Both the position numbers and the translations under genes were made by a program. From Bacteroidales bacterium (GTDB lineage: Bacteria; Bacteroidota; Bacteroidia; Bacteroidales; UBA932), in the NCBI GenBank assembly GCA_016290835.1, contig JAEEVG010000022.1:1-38260 (forward strand): a stretch of DNA of 38,260 nucleotides, given 5' to 3'. Positions 23,666 to 32,979 of this stretch are shown one piece after another. The first letter of the stretch is position 1. Every line of letters begins with the position of its first letter. The notes beneath the pieces were generated by a model, which was not told where the DNA came from, made no database searches, and saw only the letters and a list, made by a program, of their open reading frames with translations.

Positions 23666-26278
23666 ATGAAAAAGAAAAGGATCATGGCCCTGGCGGCCGC
23701 CTTCTTGCTGACCCTGCCGCTCGCGGCGGTGCTGGGCGAACGCAACCTGGCGTCGACCCTGCACGCGCTCCGGAACGAACTGGAGACGGACTATGACAAG
23801 ATCTTCACCTCCCAGGCGCGGCTGGCCGAACAGCACAGCTTGCAACATGAGCGGATGATCTCCATCATGAAGAAGTGCAACGAGCTGGCGCTCATGCTCT
23901 ATTCGCAGAAGCAGGAGTACACCTTCGACCTGACCTATGCCCTGGAATCCGTGACCAAGGAATACGAGGATTTCAATGCCAATCGCCTGCCTTACGACCA
24001 GATCACCGGCCAGCTGGACATCGAGATCGAGCGCTATTCCCGCCTGATCGAGTCCCTGCGCCGCCTGCCACCCCAGCTGCAGGATATCGCCGACCTGCCG
24101 GACAGCCTGCGCTATCGCAACGACAGCATCAAGGTGGACATCCTGGAGATCGAGCGGGAGCTCGGACTGGTTTCCGAGGAAGTCGAGGCGGATGAAGATA
24201 CGTTCGTGCTGGACGAAGCGGGGCAGCTGGAGCGGGATACCTGTATTTTCTACGCGACGACCCTCTTGAAGATGTACGACGCCAACAAGAGTTACATCGT
24301 GGACGACAGCACCCACTATGTGAACGTCTACCTGCGTCTCAAGGAGTCTTATGATTATGCGCAGAAGCGCTACAAGATCCTCCAGAACCGTATCTTCGTG
24401 GAGGGCCAGACGGCTTATCCGACCATTCTGAGGGATTTTAAGCGCTATTGGCAGCAGGCCGTCGCAGGGATGCACGATCGCTATATTGTCACCAGCCACG
24501 TCCACGCCGAGGACTCCGACCACGTGGAGGAGAGCCAGTGGGGCGGTAAGGTGTTCACGGGGTTCATCATCGTTTTCATGGGCATGTTGTTGATCAGCCT
24601 GGCCCTTTCGGCGCTTGTGATTTATCTGCTTCCGAAGTTCTTCAAGAAGCTGCGCAAGCCCGGATACCTCCAGCGGCGCTTCACCCTGACCTTGCTCTTC
24701 GGATTCCTGGCGTTCGCCCTCTTGATGATCAATCCCAGCGGCGGCAGCTATGTAGCCGTGGCGTCCACCTCGCTGGTGCTGACCTATTCCTGGCTGGTGG
24801 TGGCGATCCTCCTGTCGCTGCTGCTCCGGCTGGAGCCCGTGCAGCTCGGCCGTGGTTTGCGGGGCTATCTGCCGATGGTCGTGATGGCGCTGCTGGTATT
24901 CGGATTCCGTCTGGTCTTCATGCCCAACGCGATGATGAACATCACCTTCCCGCCGATGTTGCTGATCTTCGTTATCTGGCAGTTTGTCGTCTGCCTGCGG
25001 GTCATCCCCAAGTTGCAGACCAGCGACCGGATCATCGGCTGGGTGTCCCTGGGTGTCATCATCATCTCCCTTGTGCTGGCGCTGATGGGTTATATCTTCC
25101 TGGCTTTGCTGGTGCTGCTGTGGTGGTTCTTCCAGCTCGCCTGCATCGAAAGCCTTGTGGCCATCCACTCCCAGCTGGCCCATTACCGGGATAACCGGAT
25201 GAAGAAACGGGTGGAGGAGTACCGCAAGACGGTGAACTACGTGACCGGCCCCGAACGGGACAAACTGTTGCTGCCCGCCACCTGGTTCCACGATCTGGTC
25301 CGGATGATGCTGATTCCGGTCCTGACCTTGATGTCGATCCCGTTCTGCCTGCGCATGGCGCTCAACATCTTCGATTTCTCGGATCTGTTCGAGAACATGT
25401 TCCGGACCTCGTTCGTGAATCTGACCAACTCCGACGGCGGCGAGATCCTCAATATTTCCTTCTACCGCATCGTGGTGGTGCTGGGACTCTTCTTCGTGTT
25501 CCGCTACCTCAATTATGTCGCCCGCGGACTTTATTTGATCCTGAGTTACAAGGCGTTCCTGAGCAAGACCGGCCGCCGGGTGGTCCGCAGCAACGAGATC
25601 AACCTCTCGCTGGGCAACAGCTTGGTCAGCGTGCTGGTCTGGTTCATCTATATCGTGATCGTGGTGGTGATGCTCCGGATTCCGACCGGTTCGCTTTCGC
25701 TGGTCGCCGGCGGTCTGTCTGCCGGTGTCGGTCTCGCCATGAAAGACGTGCTGAACAACTTCATCTACGGTATCCAGCTGATGTCCGGCCGCCTGCGCGT
25801 CGGCGACTGGATCGAGTGCGACGGGGTGCGCGGACGGGTCTCCTCGATCAATTACCAGAGTACGCAGATCGAGACCATCGACGGCACCACGATGTCCTTC
25901 CTAAACTCCTCGCTCTTCGCCAAGAATTTCACCAACCTGACCAAGAGCAACTCCTACGAGTTCCTCAAGATCATCGTGGGCGTGGCGTACGGGACGGATG
26001 TCCAGCGGGTCCGCGAGATCCTCGAGGAGGCGATGCAGGTCCTGCGGACCAAGGATGCCTACGGCCGCGAGATCGTGGAGCCGCGCAAGGGCATCTACGT
26101 GGTCTTCGGCAATTTCGGCGACAGCGCCGTGGAGATCGCCGTGAAGCAGTTCGTGCTCGTCCCCGAGCGCATCGCCTATATCGACCGCGCCAAGGAAGTG
26201 ATTTACAACGCCCTCAACGAGAACGGTATCCAGATTCCGTTCCCGCAGCGGGATATCCACGTCGTGTCCGGGGATTAG
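23666..26278 (+). CDS. Large MscS-family mechanosensitive channel with periplasmic coiled-coil domain
   Basis: An 870-residue membrane protein, much longer than minimal MscS (about 286). A signal peptide (KKKRIMALAAAFLLTLPLAA) leads into a charged, mostly helical periplasmic region (about 25-290) with coiled-coil character. Several membrane helices follow (about 295-690). The MscS core begins with the pore helix GGLSAGVGLAMKDVLNNFIYG and the beta domain GDWIECDGVRGRVSSINYQS, with NSSLFAKNFTNLTKS. Members open under membrane tension to release solutes on osmotic downshock. ATG 23666, preceded by AAAGG, was chosen over an in-frame start at 23621, which lies in the -7 box. It starts a co-directional block with the chimera, SGNH and GH28. 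Confidence 0.9.
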   Translation: MKKKRIMALAAAFLLTLPLAAVLGERNLASTLHALRNELETDYDKIFTSQARLAEQHSLQHERMISIMKKCNELALMLYSQKQEYTFDLTYALESVTKEYEDFNANRLPYDQITGQLDIEIERYSRLIESLRRLPPQLQDIADLPDSLRYRNDSIKVDILEIERELGLVSEEVEADEDTFVLDEAGQLERDTCIFYATTLLKMYDANKSYIVDDSTHYVNVYLRLKESYDYAQKRYKILQNRIFVEGQTAYPTILRDFKRYWQQAVAGMHDRYIVTSHVHAEDSDHVEESQWGGKVFTGFIIVFMGMLLISLALSALVIYLLPKFFKKLRKPGYLQRRFTLTLLFGFLAFALLMINPSGGSYVAVASTSLVLTYSWLVVAILLSLLLRLEPVQLGRGLRGYLPMVVMALLVFGFRLVFMPNAMMNITFPPMLLIFVIWQFVVCLRVIPKLQTSDRIIGWVSLGVIIISLVLALMGYIFLALLVLLWWFFQLACIESLVAIHSQLAHYRDNRMKKRVEEYRKTVNYVTGPERDKLLLPATWFHDLVRMMLIPVLTLMSIPFCLRMALNIFDFSDLFENMFRTSFVNLTNSDGGEILNISFYRIVVVLGLFFVFRYLNYVARGLYLILSYKAFLSKTGRRVVRSNEINLSLGNSLVSVLVWFIYIVIVVVMLRIPTGSLSLVAGGLSAGVGLAMKDVLNNFIYGIQLMSGRLRVGDWIECDGVRGRVSSINYQSTQIETIDGTTMSFLNSSLFAKNFTNLTKSNSYEFLKIIVGVAYGTDVQRVREILEEAMQVLRTKDAYGREIVEPRKGIYVVFGNFGDSAVEIAVKQFVLVPERIAYIDRAKEVIYNALNENGIQIPFPQRDIHVVSGD

Positions 26279-26279
26279 G

Positions 26280-26609
26280 ATGGCGGAGAAGAGCAGGCAG
26301 CGCATCCTGTCGGTGGATGTGCTTCGCGGCCTGACGGTCGCCTTGATGATCCTGGTCAACAACGGGTACGGGGAGTCTTTCGTGCAGCTGGGCCATTCGT
26401 CCTGGAACGGCCTGTTACGCGACTTCTACCTTCTCCGTTGGCAGGCTTTCTTTGACGCCGAGGACCGTGCGCCCGGCTCTGGCACCGCCATCGATTGGTA
26501 CGCCCTCGAGGCGCCCTGGGGCCTGCAGACGCAGACCTATCCCGCGGAAGCCATCGGAGACCCGGTCGAGGTGGCCGGCGAGGTATTTCAATCGCTTTTC
26601 AATGAATAA
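26280..26609 (+). CDS. Chimeric gene remnant: NagX-like N-terminus fused in frame to GH89 C-terminus
   Basis: A 109-residue open frame that matches no single family. Residues 5-45 (RILSVDVLRGLTVALMILVN, then HSSWNGL) are the start of a NagX/HGSNAT-like heparan-glucosaminide N-acetyltransferase, including its first membrane helix. The rest (LLRDFYLLRWQAFFDAED, TYPAEAIGDPVEVAGEVFQS) resembles the C-terminal end of GH89 alpha-N-acetylglucosaminidases. The join falls at W42-N-G-L45, a tetrapeptide pattern both families share (WNGL and WSGL). A deletion between two neighbouring genes is the simplest explanation. About 600 residues of GH89 and over 300 of NagX would be gone, so enzymatic function is very unlikely. 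It starts 1 nt after the MscS stop. The family assignments are from memory of motifs. Confidence 0.68.
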   Translation: MAEKSRQRILSVDVLRGLTVALMILVNNGYGESFVQLGHSSWNGLLRDFYLLRWQAFFDAEDRAPGSGTAIDWYALEAPWGLQTQTYPAEAIGDPVEVAGEVFQSLFNE

Positions 26610-26621
26610 ACATAGTATGTT

Positions 26622-27440
26622 ATGAAACGTTTCTTCTTACTTTTGGCTCTCGTGCTGCTTTCCGCAGCCGCGCTGGCGCAGCCGAAGCTGCGCAGCCAGT
26701 GGGAGGGCGCCCGCGTGGCGTTTCTGGGCGACTCGATCACCGACGCCCGCCAGATCGGCACCACCAACGATGTGTATTGGCATATGCTGGAGGACATCCT
26801 GGGCATCAAACCTTATGTGTACGGCATCAGCGGCCACCGTATGAACCAGATCATCGGCCAGGGCGAACGGCTGGAGCGCGAGCACGGACAGGACGTGGAC
26901 GCCATCATCGTGTTCATCGGCACGAATGACTTCAACGGGAGCGTCCCGATCGGGGAGTGGTACAATGTTTCCTACGGGAAAACCATCGCGGCGAACAGCC
27001 GCCAGCCCCGCGCGGAGGTCGTCCGCAAGCAGCGCGAACTGGTATTCGACGATGAGACGTTCAAGGGTCGGACCAATACCACCCTGCGCTGGCTCAAGTC
27101 GCACTATCCCGACAAGCAGATCATCTTCCTGACCCCGATTCACCGGGGCTATGCGACCTTCGGCGAGAGCAATATCCAGCCGCCGGAGAACTACGCCAAT
27201 GCCTGCGGGTATTTCATCGATGATTATATCCAGGCGATCCGGGAGATCGCGACCGTCTGGGCCGTCCCGGTGATCGACCTGGCCAGCATCAGCGGCCTGT
27301 ATCCGCTGGAAGACGCCCAGGCGCACTATTTCCGCAACCCGGAGACGGACCGGCTCCACCCGAATACGGAAGGCCACGTCCGGATGGCCTGGGCCATGGC
27401 CTACCAGCTGCTGGGCTACCCGGCTTCTTTCCCGAAATAA
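26622..27440 (+). CDS. Secreted SGNH/GDSL hydrolase (probable carbohydrate esterase)
   Basis: A 272-residue protein with a cleavable signal peptide (MKRFFLLLALVLLSAAALAQ). SGNH blocks are present: block I FLGDSITD with nucleophile Ser38, block III FIGTNDF, and block V TDRLHPN with the Asp and His of the triad. Such enzymes remove acetyl or other acyl groups. Beside GH28 and other pectin genes, deacetylation of pectin or rhamnogalacturonan is plausible. It starts 12 nt after the chimera and ends 10 nt before GH28, so it is co-transcribed. Confidence 0.87.
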   Translation: MKRFFLLLALVLLSAAALAQPKLRSQWEGARVAFLGDSITDARQIGTTNDVYWHMLEDILGIKPYVYGISGHRMNQIIGQGERLEREHGQDVDAIIVFIGTNDFNGSVPIGEWYNVSYGKTIAANSRQPRAEVVRKQRELVFDDETFKGRTNTTLRWLKSHYPDKQIIFLTPIHRGYATFGESNIQPPENYANACGYFIDDYIQAIREIATVWAVPVIDLASISGLYPLEDAQAHYFRNPETDRLHPNTEGHVRMAWAMAYQLLGYPASFPK

Positions 27441-27450
27441 CAACCAAATT

Positions 27451-28875
27451 ATGACAGATATGAAACGATTTTTAATGATGATGCTGCTGGGCGTGGGCTG
27501 TCTTGGCTTGCAGGCCAAGGTGTACAACGTTCGCGATTTCGGCGCCGCCGGTGATGGTGTCAAGATTGATTCTCCCGCCATCAACGCCGCCATCGAGGCG
27601 GCTTCCGCCCACGGCGGCGGGGTTATTTATTTCCCCGCAGGTACCTACAGTTCCTATTCCATCCGGCTCAAGGACAATATCACCCTGCGCCTGGATGCGG
27701 GTGCCGTGATCAAGGCTGCCAAACCCACTGCCGCCCAGGGCTATGACGTGGCGGAACCCAATGCCTGGGATATGTACCAGGACTTCGGCCACAGCCATTG
27801 GCAGAATTCCCTGATCTGGGGCATCGGCCTGAAGAATCTCAAGTTCGAGGGGGCCGGCCTGATCGACGGCACGGAAGGCCTCAACCGCGGCCTGGGCCGC
27901 CAGGGCCCCATCCCCGAGGGCAACAAGGCCATTGCCCTCAAGGAGTGCAAGAACGTGACCATCAAGGGGATCAGCCTGCTGAATTGCGGACATTTCGCCC
28001 TGCTGCTCACGGGCGTGGACAATCTCGTGATCGACCACGTGCTGTGCGACACCAACCGCGATGCCTTCGACATTGACTGCTGCTCCAATGTCAAGATCAC
28101 CAACTGCACGGTCAACTCGCTCAATGACGACGGCATCGTCCTCAAGTGTTCTTACGGCCTGGGCCGGGCCAAGGCCACGGAGAACGTCCTGATCAAGGAC
28201 TGCACCGTCTCCGGCTATGATCCGGGCACCGTGTATGCCGGCACCTACGGCACCACCATCACGGCCGCACCCGACCGGGACGGCCCTACCGGGCGCGTCA
28301 AATTCGGTACCGAGAGCAATGGCGGTTTCCGCAACATCCGCATCGAGAACATCACCTTCAAGCGCTGCCGCGGCCTGGCGCTCGAGACCGTGGACGGAGC
28401 GCTGATCGAGAATATCAAGGTCCGCCACCTGCGGATGGATGACATCTGGAACTCCCCGATCTACATCCGGATCGGCGACAGGATGCGGGGGCCCGAGGAC
28501 CTGCCCGCCTCCGCGGCGCGCAACATCGAGATCTCCGATGTCGTCGTGACCAACTGTGACACCCGTTACGCCCTGCTGATCGTGGGTCTTCCGGGCAATC
28601 CGGTGGAGAATGTCACCCTGAAGGACGTCCACATCCAGTACAAGGGCGGCCTCACCAAGGAGGACGTCCGCCTGCAGCGGGGTGCCAACTCTTTCTTCTT
28701 CGGCCGCAACAGCGGTTATCCCGAGCCTTCCGCCCACGGCATCCAGCCCGTCTGGGGCCTCTCGATGCAGCACGCCCGCAACATCAAGTTCAAGAATGTG
28801 ACGATGGAACTGATGCAGCCGGACGAGCGCGAGAAGATCTTCCTCGACGACGTCGAGGGATTCACCTGGGAGTAG
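27451..28875 (+). CDS. GH28 polygalacturonase/rhamnogalacturonase-type beta-helix enzyme
   Basis: A 474-residue secreted right-handed beta-helix protein. VYNVRDFGAAGDGVKIDSPA is the usual GH28 N-terminus. Catalytic-type Asp residues appear in DTNRDAFDIDCCSN (family form NTDGxD or NRDGxD) and LNDDGIVLKC. The Ala in RDAFDID replaces the usual Gly. GH28 enzymes hydrolyse alpha-1,4 galacturonic or galacturonic-rhamnose linkages. The Bacteroides-like NRDxxDIDCC form is common in rhamnogalacturonan-active members. The start could also be the ATG at 27460, giving a tighter signal peptide (MKRFLMMMLLGVGCLGLQA). It is convergent with the HTCS gene with only 15 nt between, and no terminator was seen there. 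Confidence 0.88.
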   Translation: MTDMKRFLMMMLLGVGCLGLQAKVYNVRDFGAAGDGVKIDSPAINAAIEAASAHGGGVIYFPAGTYSSYSIRLKDNITLRLDAGAVIKAAKPTAAQGYDVAEPNAWDMYQDFGHSHWQNSLIWGIGLKNLKFEGAGLIDGTEGLNRGLGRQGPIPEGNKAIALKECKNVTIKGISLLNCGHFALLLTGVDNLVIDHVLCDTNRDAFDIDCCSNVKITNCTVNSLNDDGIVLKCSYGLGRAKATENVLIKDCTVSGYDPGTVYAGTYGTTITAAPDRDGPTGRVKFGTESNGGFRNIRIENITFKRCRGLALETVDGALIENIKVRHLRMDDIWNSPIYIRIGDRMRGPEDLPASAARNIEISDVVVTNCDTRYALLIVGLPGNPVENVTLKDVHIQYKGGLTKEDVRLQRGANSFFFGRNSGYPEPSAHGIQPVWGLSMQHARNIKFKNVTMELMQPDEREKIFLDDVEGFTWE

Positions 28876-28890
28876 AGGGGCCTGCCGCCC

Positions 28891-31800
28891 TCAGTCCTTC
28901 AGATTCTTGACGAAGGCCGAGGGCGAGATGTTGAACTGCTTCTGGAAACTCGTCGCGAAATAAGAAGGGGAGGAGAAGCCCACCATATAGGCCACCTCGT
29001 TGATCCTGTATTTCTGCGAAGACAGCATCTCTGCCGCCTGCTTGAGGCGGCAGAGCCGTATATACTCGTTGATGTTGAGGCCGGTGTTGGCCTTGACCTT
29101 GCGGTAGAGCGTGGATTTGCTGGTCCCGATCAGGCCGGTCAGGGTCTCGATGCTGAGATCCTGTTCGGCCATGTGCTTCATCACGATGCCGTGGAGCTTC
29201 TCCATGAACTCTTCATCTATCTTGCTGGCATTCACGCTGTTGAAATGCGTGAGCGGAGAGTTGGTGAACTGCTTGTAGGAGATTTCCCGGTTCTTGAAGA
29301 GGTTGGCGATGTTGGCCCGGAGCAGTTCGATCGGGAAGGGCTTCTCGATATAGCCGTCCGCACCCACCTCGAGGGTCTGCAGGCGCGTCTCCATCCCGAC
29401 GGCCGCCGTGAGCAGCAGGACCGGCAGGTGGCTGAACTCCATGTTGGTCTTGATGGCGTTGCAGAGCTGGCAGCCGTCCATCACGGGCATCATTACGTCG
29501 CTGACCACCAGGTCGACACGCTCCTGGCGCACTTTCTCCATCGCATCCTGGCCGTTGACGGCGGTCACGATGTTGTAGTCATCGGAGAGCTCGCGGGCCA
29601 GGTAGGAACGCATTTCCGCGGAATCTTCGACGATCAGCAGCGTATGGCGGCTGCTGTCGTAGTCCGCGGAACTGTCCGCCTGCCCGCTGACCGCCTTCCG
29701 TTCCTCCATCACGATGGTGGGTGTCTGCTGGCGTATCGGCAGTTCGAGCACGAAGGAATTGCAGTCGCGCCGGTTCGTGTCGAGGAAGAGCTGGCCGCCG
29801 TGCAGTTCGGCGAGCGAGCGGGCGAAAGGCAGGCCCAGACCGGTGCCCTTTCCCTTATCGGCGTCGCCGACCTGGTAGAAGACCTCGAAAATCTTTTCGG
29901 CCTCGCGGAGGGGGATCACCGAGCCGTTGCTGTCGACGCGAAGCACAGCCATCGTACCGTCGCCGGACGGCCGCAGGGAGACGTCGATGCGGTCTTTGGT
30001 GTATTTCACGCCGTTGGAGAGCAGGTTCCCGAGGATCTTCTCCACGGAGTCCCGCACGCACATTACCTCGAACGGACCGTCCGGGAGGTCGACCGCAAGG
30101 GTGATGTTCTGCTCGGCGGCCATCTGCTCGAAGTGGGCGCAGGACTTGCGTACGAGCCCCGTGAGGTCTTCTTTGAGGAAGACGGGCCGGATCTCGTTTT
30201 TCTCCATCTTGCGCAGGTCGAGCAGCTGGTTGGTCAGGTTCAGCAGGCGGTCGGTGTTGGCTTGGATGGTCAGCATGTCCTTCTCCGCCTTCGGGGTATA
30301 TTGCTTTTCGGCGATCAGCTTGTCCAGCGGCATCTTGATGAGGGTCAGCGGGGTGCGGATCTCGTGGGTGATGTTGGTGAAGAAGTTGATCTTGGCTTCG
30401 TAGATTTCCTTCTGTTTCTGGTTTTCGACCTTGGTGAGGTGGCGGGCCCGGTCGCGCCGGCGTTTCATATTCAGTTCGCGTAGGAAGACGGCGAGCAGGG
30501 CCAGCAAGGCCAGGGCATAGATGATCTTGGCGGTCGTGGACCACAGGGGCGGGGCGAGGATGTCGAAACGCAGGCTCTTCCGGGAAATGGGCGTATCCGA
30601 TCCGACGATGCCCACTTCCAGGAGGTAGCGTCCGGGCGGGAGCCCGGAGAAGTTGACCTCATTGTCGGTCAGGGTGGCGGCGAGCGTCTCGTGTCCGTTG
30701 TGCATCAGCCGGTAGGAGTAGACCACTTGCTGCAGAATGGAAAAATCCGGAGCGGCGAAACTGATTTCCAGCAGGGAGGCGTCCCTGGATTTGATCCGGA
30801 GGTGTTCGGTCGTGAGGGCGCTCCGGCCCGGCTCGTGCAGGATTTGGATTCCGTCGGCGTTGCGCGCTTCGATGTGGGTGATGTAGAGCGGATAGTCACG
30901 CACGGCCTTTTTCATCTTGGCGGGGGAGAAAGCGATCAAGCCGTTGGTGTTGCCCATATAGATCATCCCCCCTCGGGTGGTCAGTACGGCACCGTAGGAG
31001 AACTGGCTGCCGATGACCTGCTGGCGTTCGAAGAGCAGGTCCTCGATCTGGCCGGTTTCGGCATTGATGCGCGTGATGCCGCGGGTGGAGGAGACCCACA
31101 GGATGCCCTCTTCGTCCTCGGCCACGGCACAGGTCACGTTGGACAGCAGGCCGTTCCGGCGGGTCAGGGACTGCAGTTTGGGATCAGCCGGGGCGGGGTA
31201 GGGGCCGGTATAGCAGATCCCGCCGCCTTCGGTGGTGATCCAGATGCGGTGGCGGCTGTCTTCGAAGAAGGAGGTGATGCGGTCCGCGGTCAGGCCCCCT
31301 TCCGTATCGGTTCTGAAGTGCGGGGTGTATGCGCCCTGGGCATCGCGGACATAATAGCCGTTGCCGTAGGTGCCGATCCAGAGGTTGTCCCGGCTGTCTT
31401 CGTACAGGGAGTGGATGAAGTCCCGTCCGGCCGCCTCCTCGAATTCGAAGGTGTCCAGTTCCCGGCGGTAGCGGAACAGGCCGTTCTGGGTCCCCGCCAG
31501 GATGCTGCCGTCGTCGGTGCGGATACCGCAGCCGCTGCCGGGTACGGCCAGGGGATAGAACTGCTTGATACGCTTGGCGTTGCGGTCGAAGCGGTAGACG
31601 CCGTCCCCGAAGGTGAAGATCCAGAGGTCATCCCCGTCGATGGCGAGGCCCTGCATATTCAGGTTCGGCTTGATGACGAAGTTCTCGCTCCGGGTCGGGT
31701 CGGTGGGGTTGAGGCGGTTCAGTCCGCCGTCCTCCGTGCAGAACCAGACGCTGCCATCCGGATCTGCGATGATCGAACGGACGACCGAGCCCAGCATCGA

Positions 31801-32787
31801 ACTTCCCGAGGGGTTCGGATAGTAGATGGAGAAGGCGCCTTGCTTGTCCTGCCAGACATTCAGGCCGGCGTAATAGGTGCCGACCCAGACATTGCCGGAC
31901 TTGTCCTTGTCCAGACTGGTGATGAAACTGGCCGAGAGGGAGTTCGGATCCTGTTCGTGGTGGTAGACTTCCGCCAGTTCGCCGGTATCCGTCTGTTTCA
32001 CGAACAGGCCGTCGTTGGTGCCGACCCAATACTCGCCCGGACGCCGCTCGAGGATGTGGCGGATCTCGCGGCCCTCGATCCGGAGAATGGTCTCGGTGTT
32101 GAGGGTGACGGTGTCCAGGAGGAGGATCTCGCCGTCCGTCGCTGCGGCAAGCAGTTTGCCGTTGTCGGCCGGCCGGATGATGGAGAGACGCCGGGGGAAC
32201 GCGACCATGTTGAAGCGGTCGCGGCGTTTGTCGTAATTGAACAGGCTGCCGTCGGTCAGGACGACCCAGACGGCGTCATAGGAATCGATCGCGATATAGG
32301 CCGGGGAACCCTCCTGGAACGCATAGTCGTGGAAGGCTCCTTCTTTCTTGTCATAGCGGAACAGACGGTTGCCGGCAAACCAGACATTGCCCTTGAGGTC
32401 CGGGACGAGGTGGAAGCAGAGCGTCTCGCCCAGCTGGCCGAAGGAGGTCGTCTCGCCCGAAGCGGGGTCGTAGCAGGAGATGCCCGCCGAGTTGGAGAAC
32501 CAGAGCAGGCCGTCCTCATCCTCGCCGAGATCCATGCTGGCCAGATTCGAGGTCCGGGCGGAGCCGTCCTCTCCGAGCTCGCGGAAATCATAGCCGTCGA
32601 AGCGGCACAGGCCGTCGCGGGTGCCGATCCAGACGAAGCCATAACGGTCCTGATAGGTGCAATGGATGGTATTGGAGGGAAGTCCCTCGTAGGTGGTATA
32701 ATGCTCGAAATAGTAATAAGGCGCAGCCGTCAGGGCGCCGGAAAAGAGCGTCGACAGAAACAGGATAGCGCTAAATAATTGTTTCAT
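28891..32787 (-). CDS. Hybrid two-component system regulator (HTCS): sensor kinase, receiver and AraC DNA-binding domain in one protein
   Basis: A 1,298-residue inner-membrane regulator. After a signal peptide (MKQLFSAILFLSTLFSGALTA) come about fourteen propeller-type repeats (for example DRYGFVWIGTRDGLCRFDGY), a Y_Y_Y domain, and a membrane helix (about 745-765). Then come HisKA with His808 in FFTNITHEIRTPLTL, an ATPase with GKGTGLGLPFARS, a receiver with Asp1097 in VVSDVMMPVMDG, and a C-terminal AraC helix-turn-helix ending INEVAYMVGFSSPSYFATSF. Such proteins bind an oligosaccharide in the periplasm and switch on polysaccharide genes. The likely targets are the divergent GH54 run and perhaps the other pectin genes; the ligand is unknown. 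ATG 32787 was preferred over the TTG at 32820. Confidence 0.95.
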   Translation of the reverse strand: MKQLFSAILFLSTLFSGALTAAPYYYFEHYTTYEGLPSNTIHCTYQDRYGFVWIGTRDGLCRFDGYDFRELGEDGSARTSNLASMDLGEDEDGLLWFSNSAGISCYDPASGETTSFGQLGETLCFHLVPDLKGNVWFAGNRLFRYDKKEGAFHDYAFQEGSPAYIAIDSYDAVWVVLTDGSLFNYDKRRDRFNMVAFPRRLSIIRPADNGKLLAAATDGEILLLDTVTLNTETILRIEGREIRHILERRPGEYWVGTNDGLFVKQTDTGELAEVYHHEQDPNSLSASFITSLDKDKSGNVWVGTYYAGLNVWQDKQGAFSIYYPNPSGSSMLGSVVRSIIADPDGSVWFCTEDGGLNRLNPTDPTRSENFVIKPNLNMQGLAIDGDDLWIFTFGDGVYRFDRNAKRIKQFYPLAVPGSGCGIRTDDGSILAGTQNGLFRYRRELDTFEFEEAAGRDFIHSLYEDSRDNLWIGTYGNGYYVRDAQGAYTPHFRTDTEGGLTADRITSFFEDSRHRIWITTEGGGICYTGPYPAPADPKLQSLTRRNGLLSNVTCAVAEDEEGILWVSSTRGITRINAETGQIEDLLFERQQVIGSQFSYGAVLTTRGGMIYMGNTNGLIAFSPAKMKKAVRDYPLYITHIEARNADGIQILHEPGRSALTTEHLRIKSRDASLLEISFAAPDFSILQQVVYSYRLMHNGHETLAATLTDNEVNFSGLPPGRYLLEVGIVGSDTPISRKSLRFDILAPPLWSTTAKIIYALALLALLAVFLRELNMKRRRDRARHLTKVENQKQKEIYEAKINFFTNITHEIRTPLTLIKMPLDKLIAEKQYTPKAEKDMLTIQANTDRLLNLTNQLLDLRKMEKNEIRPVFLKEDLTGLVRKSCAHFEQMAAEQNITLAVDLPDGPFEVMCVRDSVEKILGNLLSNGVKYTKDRIDVSLRPSGDGTMAVLRVDSNGSVIPLREAEKIFEVFYQVGDADKGKGTGLGLPFARSLAELHGGQLFLDTNRRDCNSFVLELPIRQQTPTIVMEERKAVSGQADSSADYDSSRHTLLIVEDSAEMRSYLARELSDDYNIVTAVNGQDAMEKVRQERVDLVVSDVMMPVMDGCQLCNAIKTNMEFSHLPVLLLTAAVGMETRLQTLEVGADGYIEKPFPIELLRANIANLFKNREISYKQFTNSPLTHFNSVNASKIDEEFMEKLHGIVMKHMAEQDLSIETLTGLIGTSKSTLYRKVKANTGLNINEYIRLCRLKQAAEMLSSQKYRINEVAYMVGFSSPSYFATSFQKQFNISPSAFVKNLKD

Positions 32788-32803
32788 CAAGACATTGTTT
32801 TTC

Positions 32804-32881
32804 GACTCGCAAGATAGCAAATAGTTCTTTAACTATTGATTCAATCGTTTTTGTTTTTTTTTCAATGCGGGGACTCGCAAG
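32804..32881. repeat. Direct repeat GACTCGCAAG upstream of the HTCS gene
   Basis: GACTCGCAAG occurs at 32804-32813 and again at 32872-32881, 68 nt apart start to start. Both are in the HTCS leader/promoter region. AraC-type domains often bind direct repeats, so these are candidate regulator sites, possibly for autoregulation. Ten bases is short, and chance is possible. Confidence 0.4.
32820..32845. repeat. Two overlapping inverted repeats upstream of the HTCS gene
   Basis: AATAGTT-CTTT-AACTATT (32820-32837) is a perfect 7-bp inverted repeat. ATTGA-T-TCAAT (32835-32845) is a second palindrome that shares its edge. They lie between the direct repeats at 32804 and 32872, in an AT-rich patch. 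They could be operators or an RNA hairpin in the HTCS leader. Confidence 0.4.
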
Positions 32882-32966
32882 GGGATTTGGCAAACACACG
32901 CGCATAAATGGTCGAAGAATGATGGAGAATGGTCTGCTTTTGATATTTTGTTCAATATATCCGTTT

Positions 32967-32974
32967 TAATTTTG
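32967..32974 (+). promoter_or_regulatory. -7 box for a candidate small RNA or GH54 leader
   Basis: TAATTTTG, exact TAnnTTTG. A TTTG at 32947-32950 lies 16 nt upstream, somewhat shorter than the usual 19-21. No start codon of a gene follows within 200 nt, unlike the other boxes here. Confidence 0.45.
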
Positions 32975-32979
32975 TAATG

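Noticed and set aside
30691-32778. 695-codon plus-strand open frame inside the HTCS gene
   Set aside because: Shadow frame of the propeller-repeat region; the HTCS domains are unmistakable on the minus strand.
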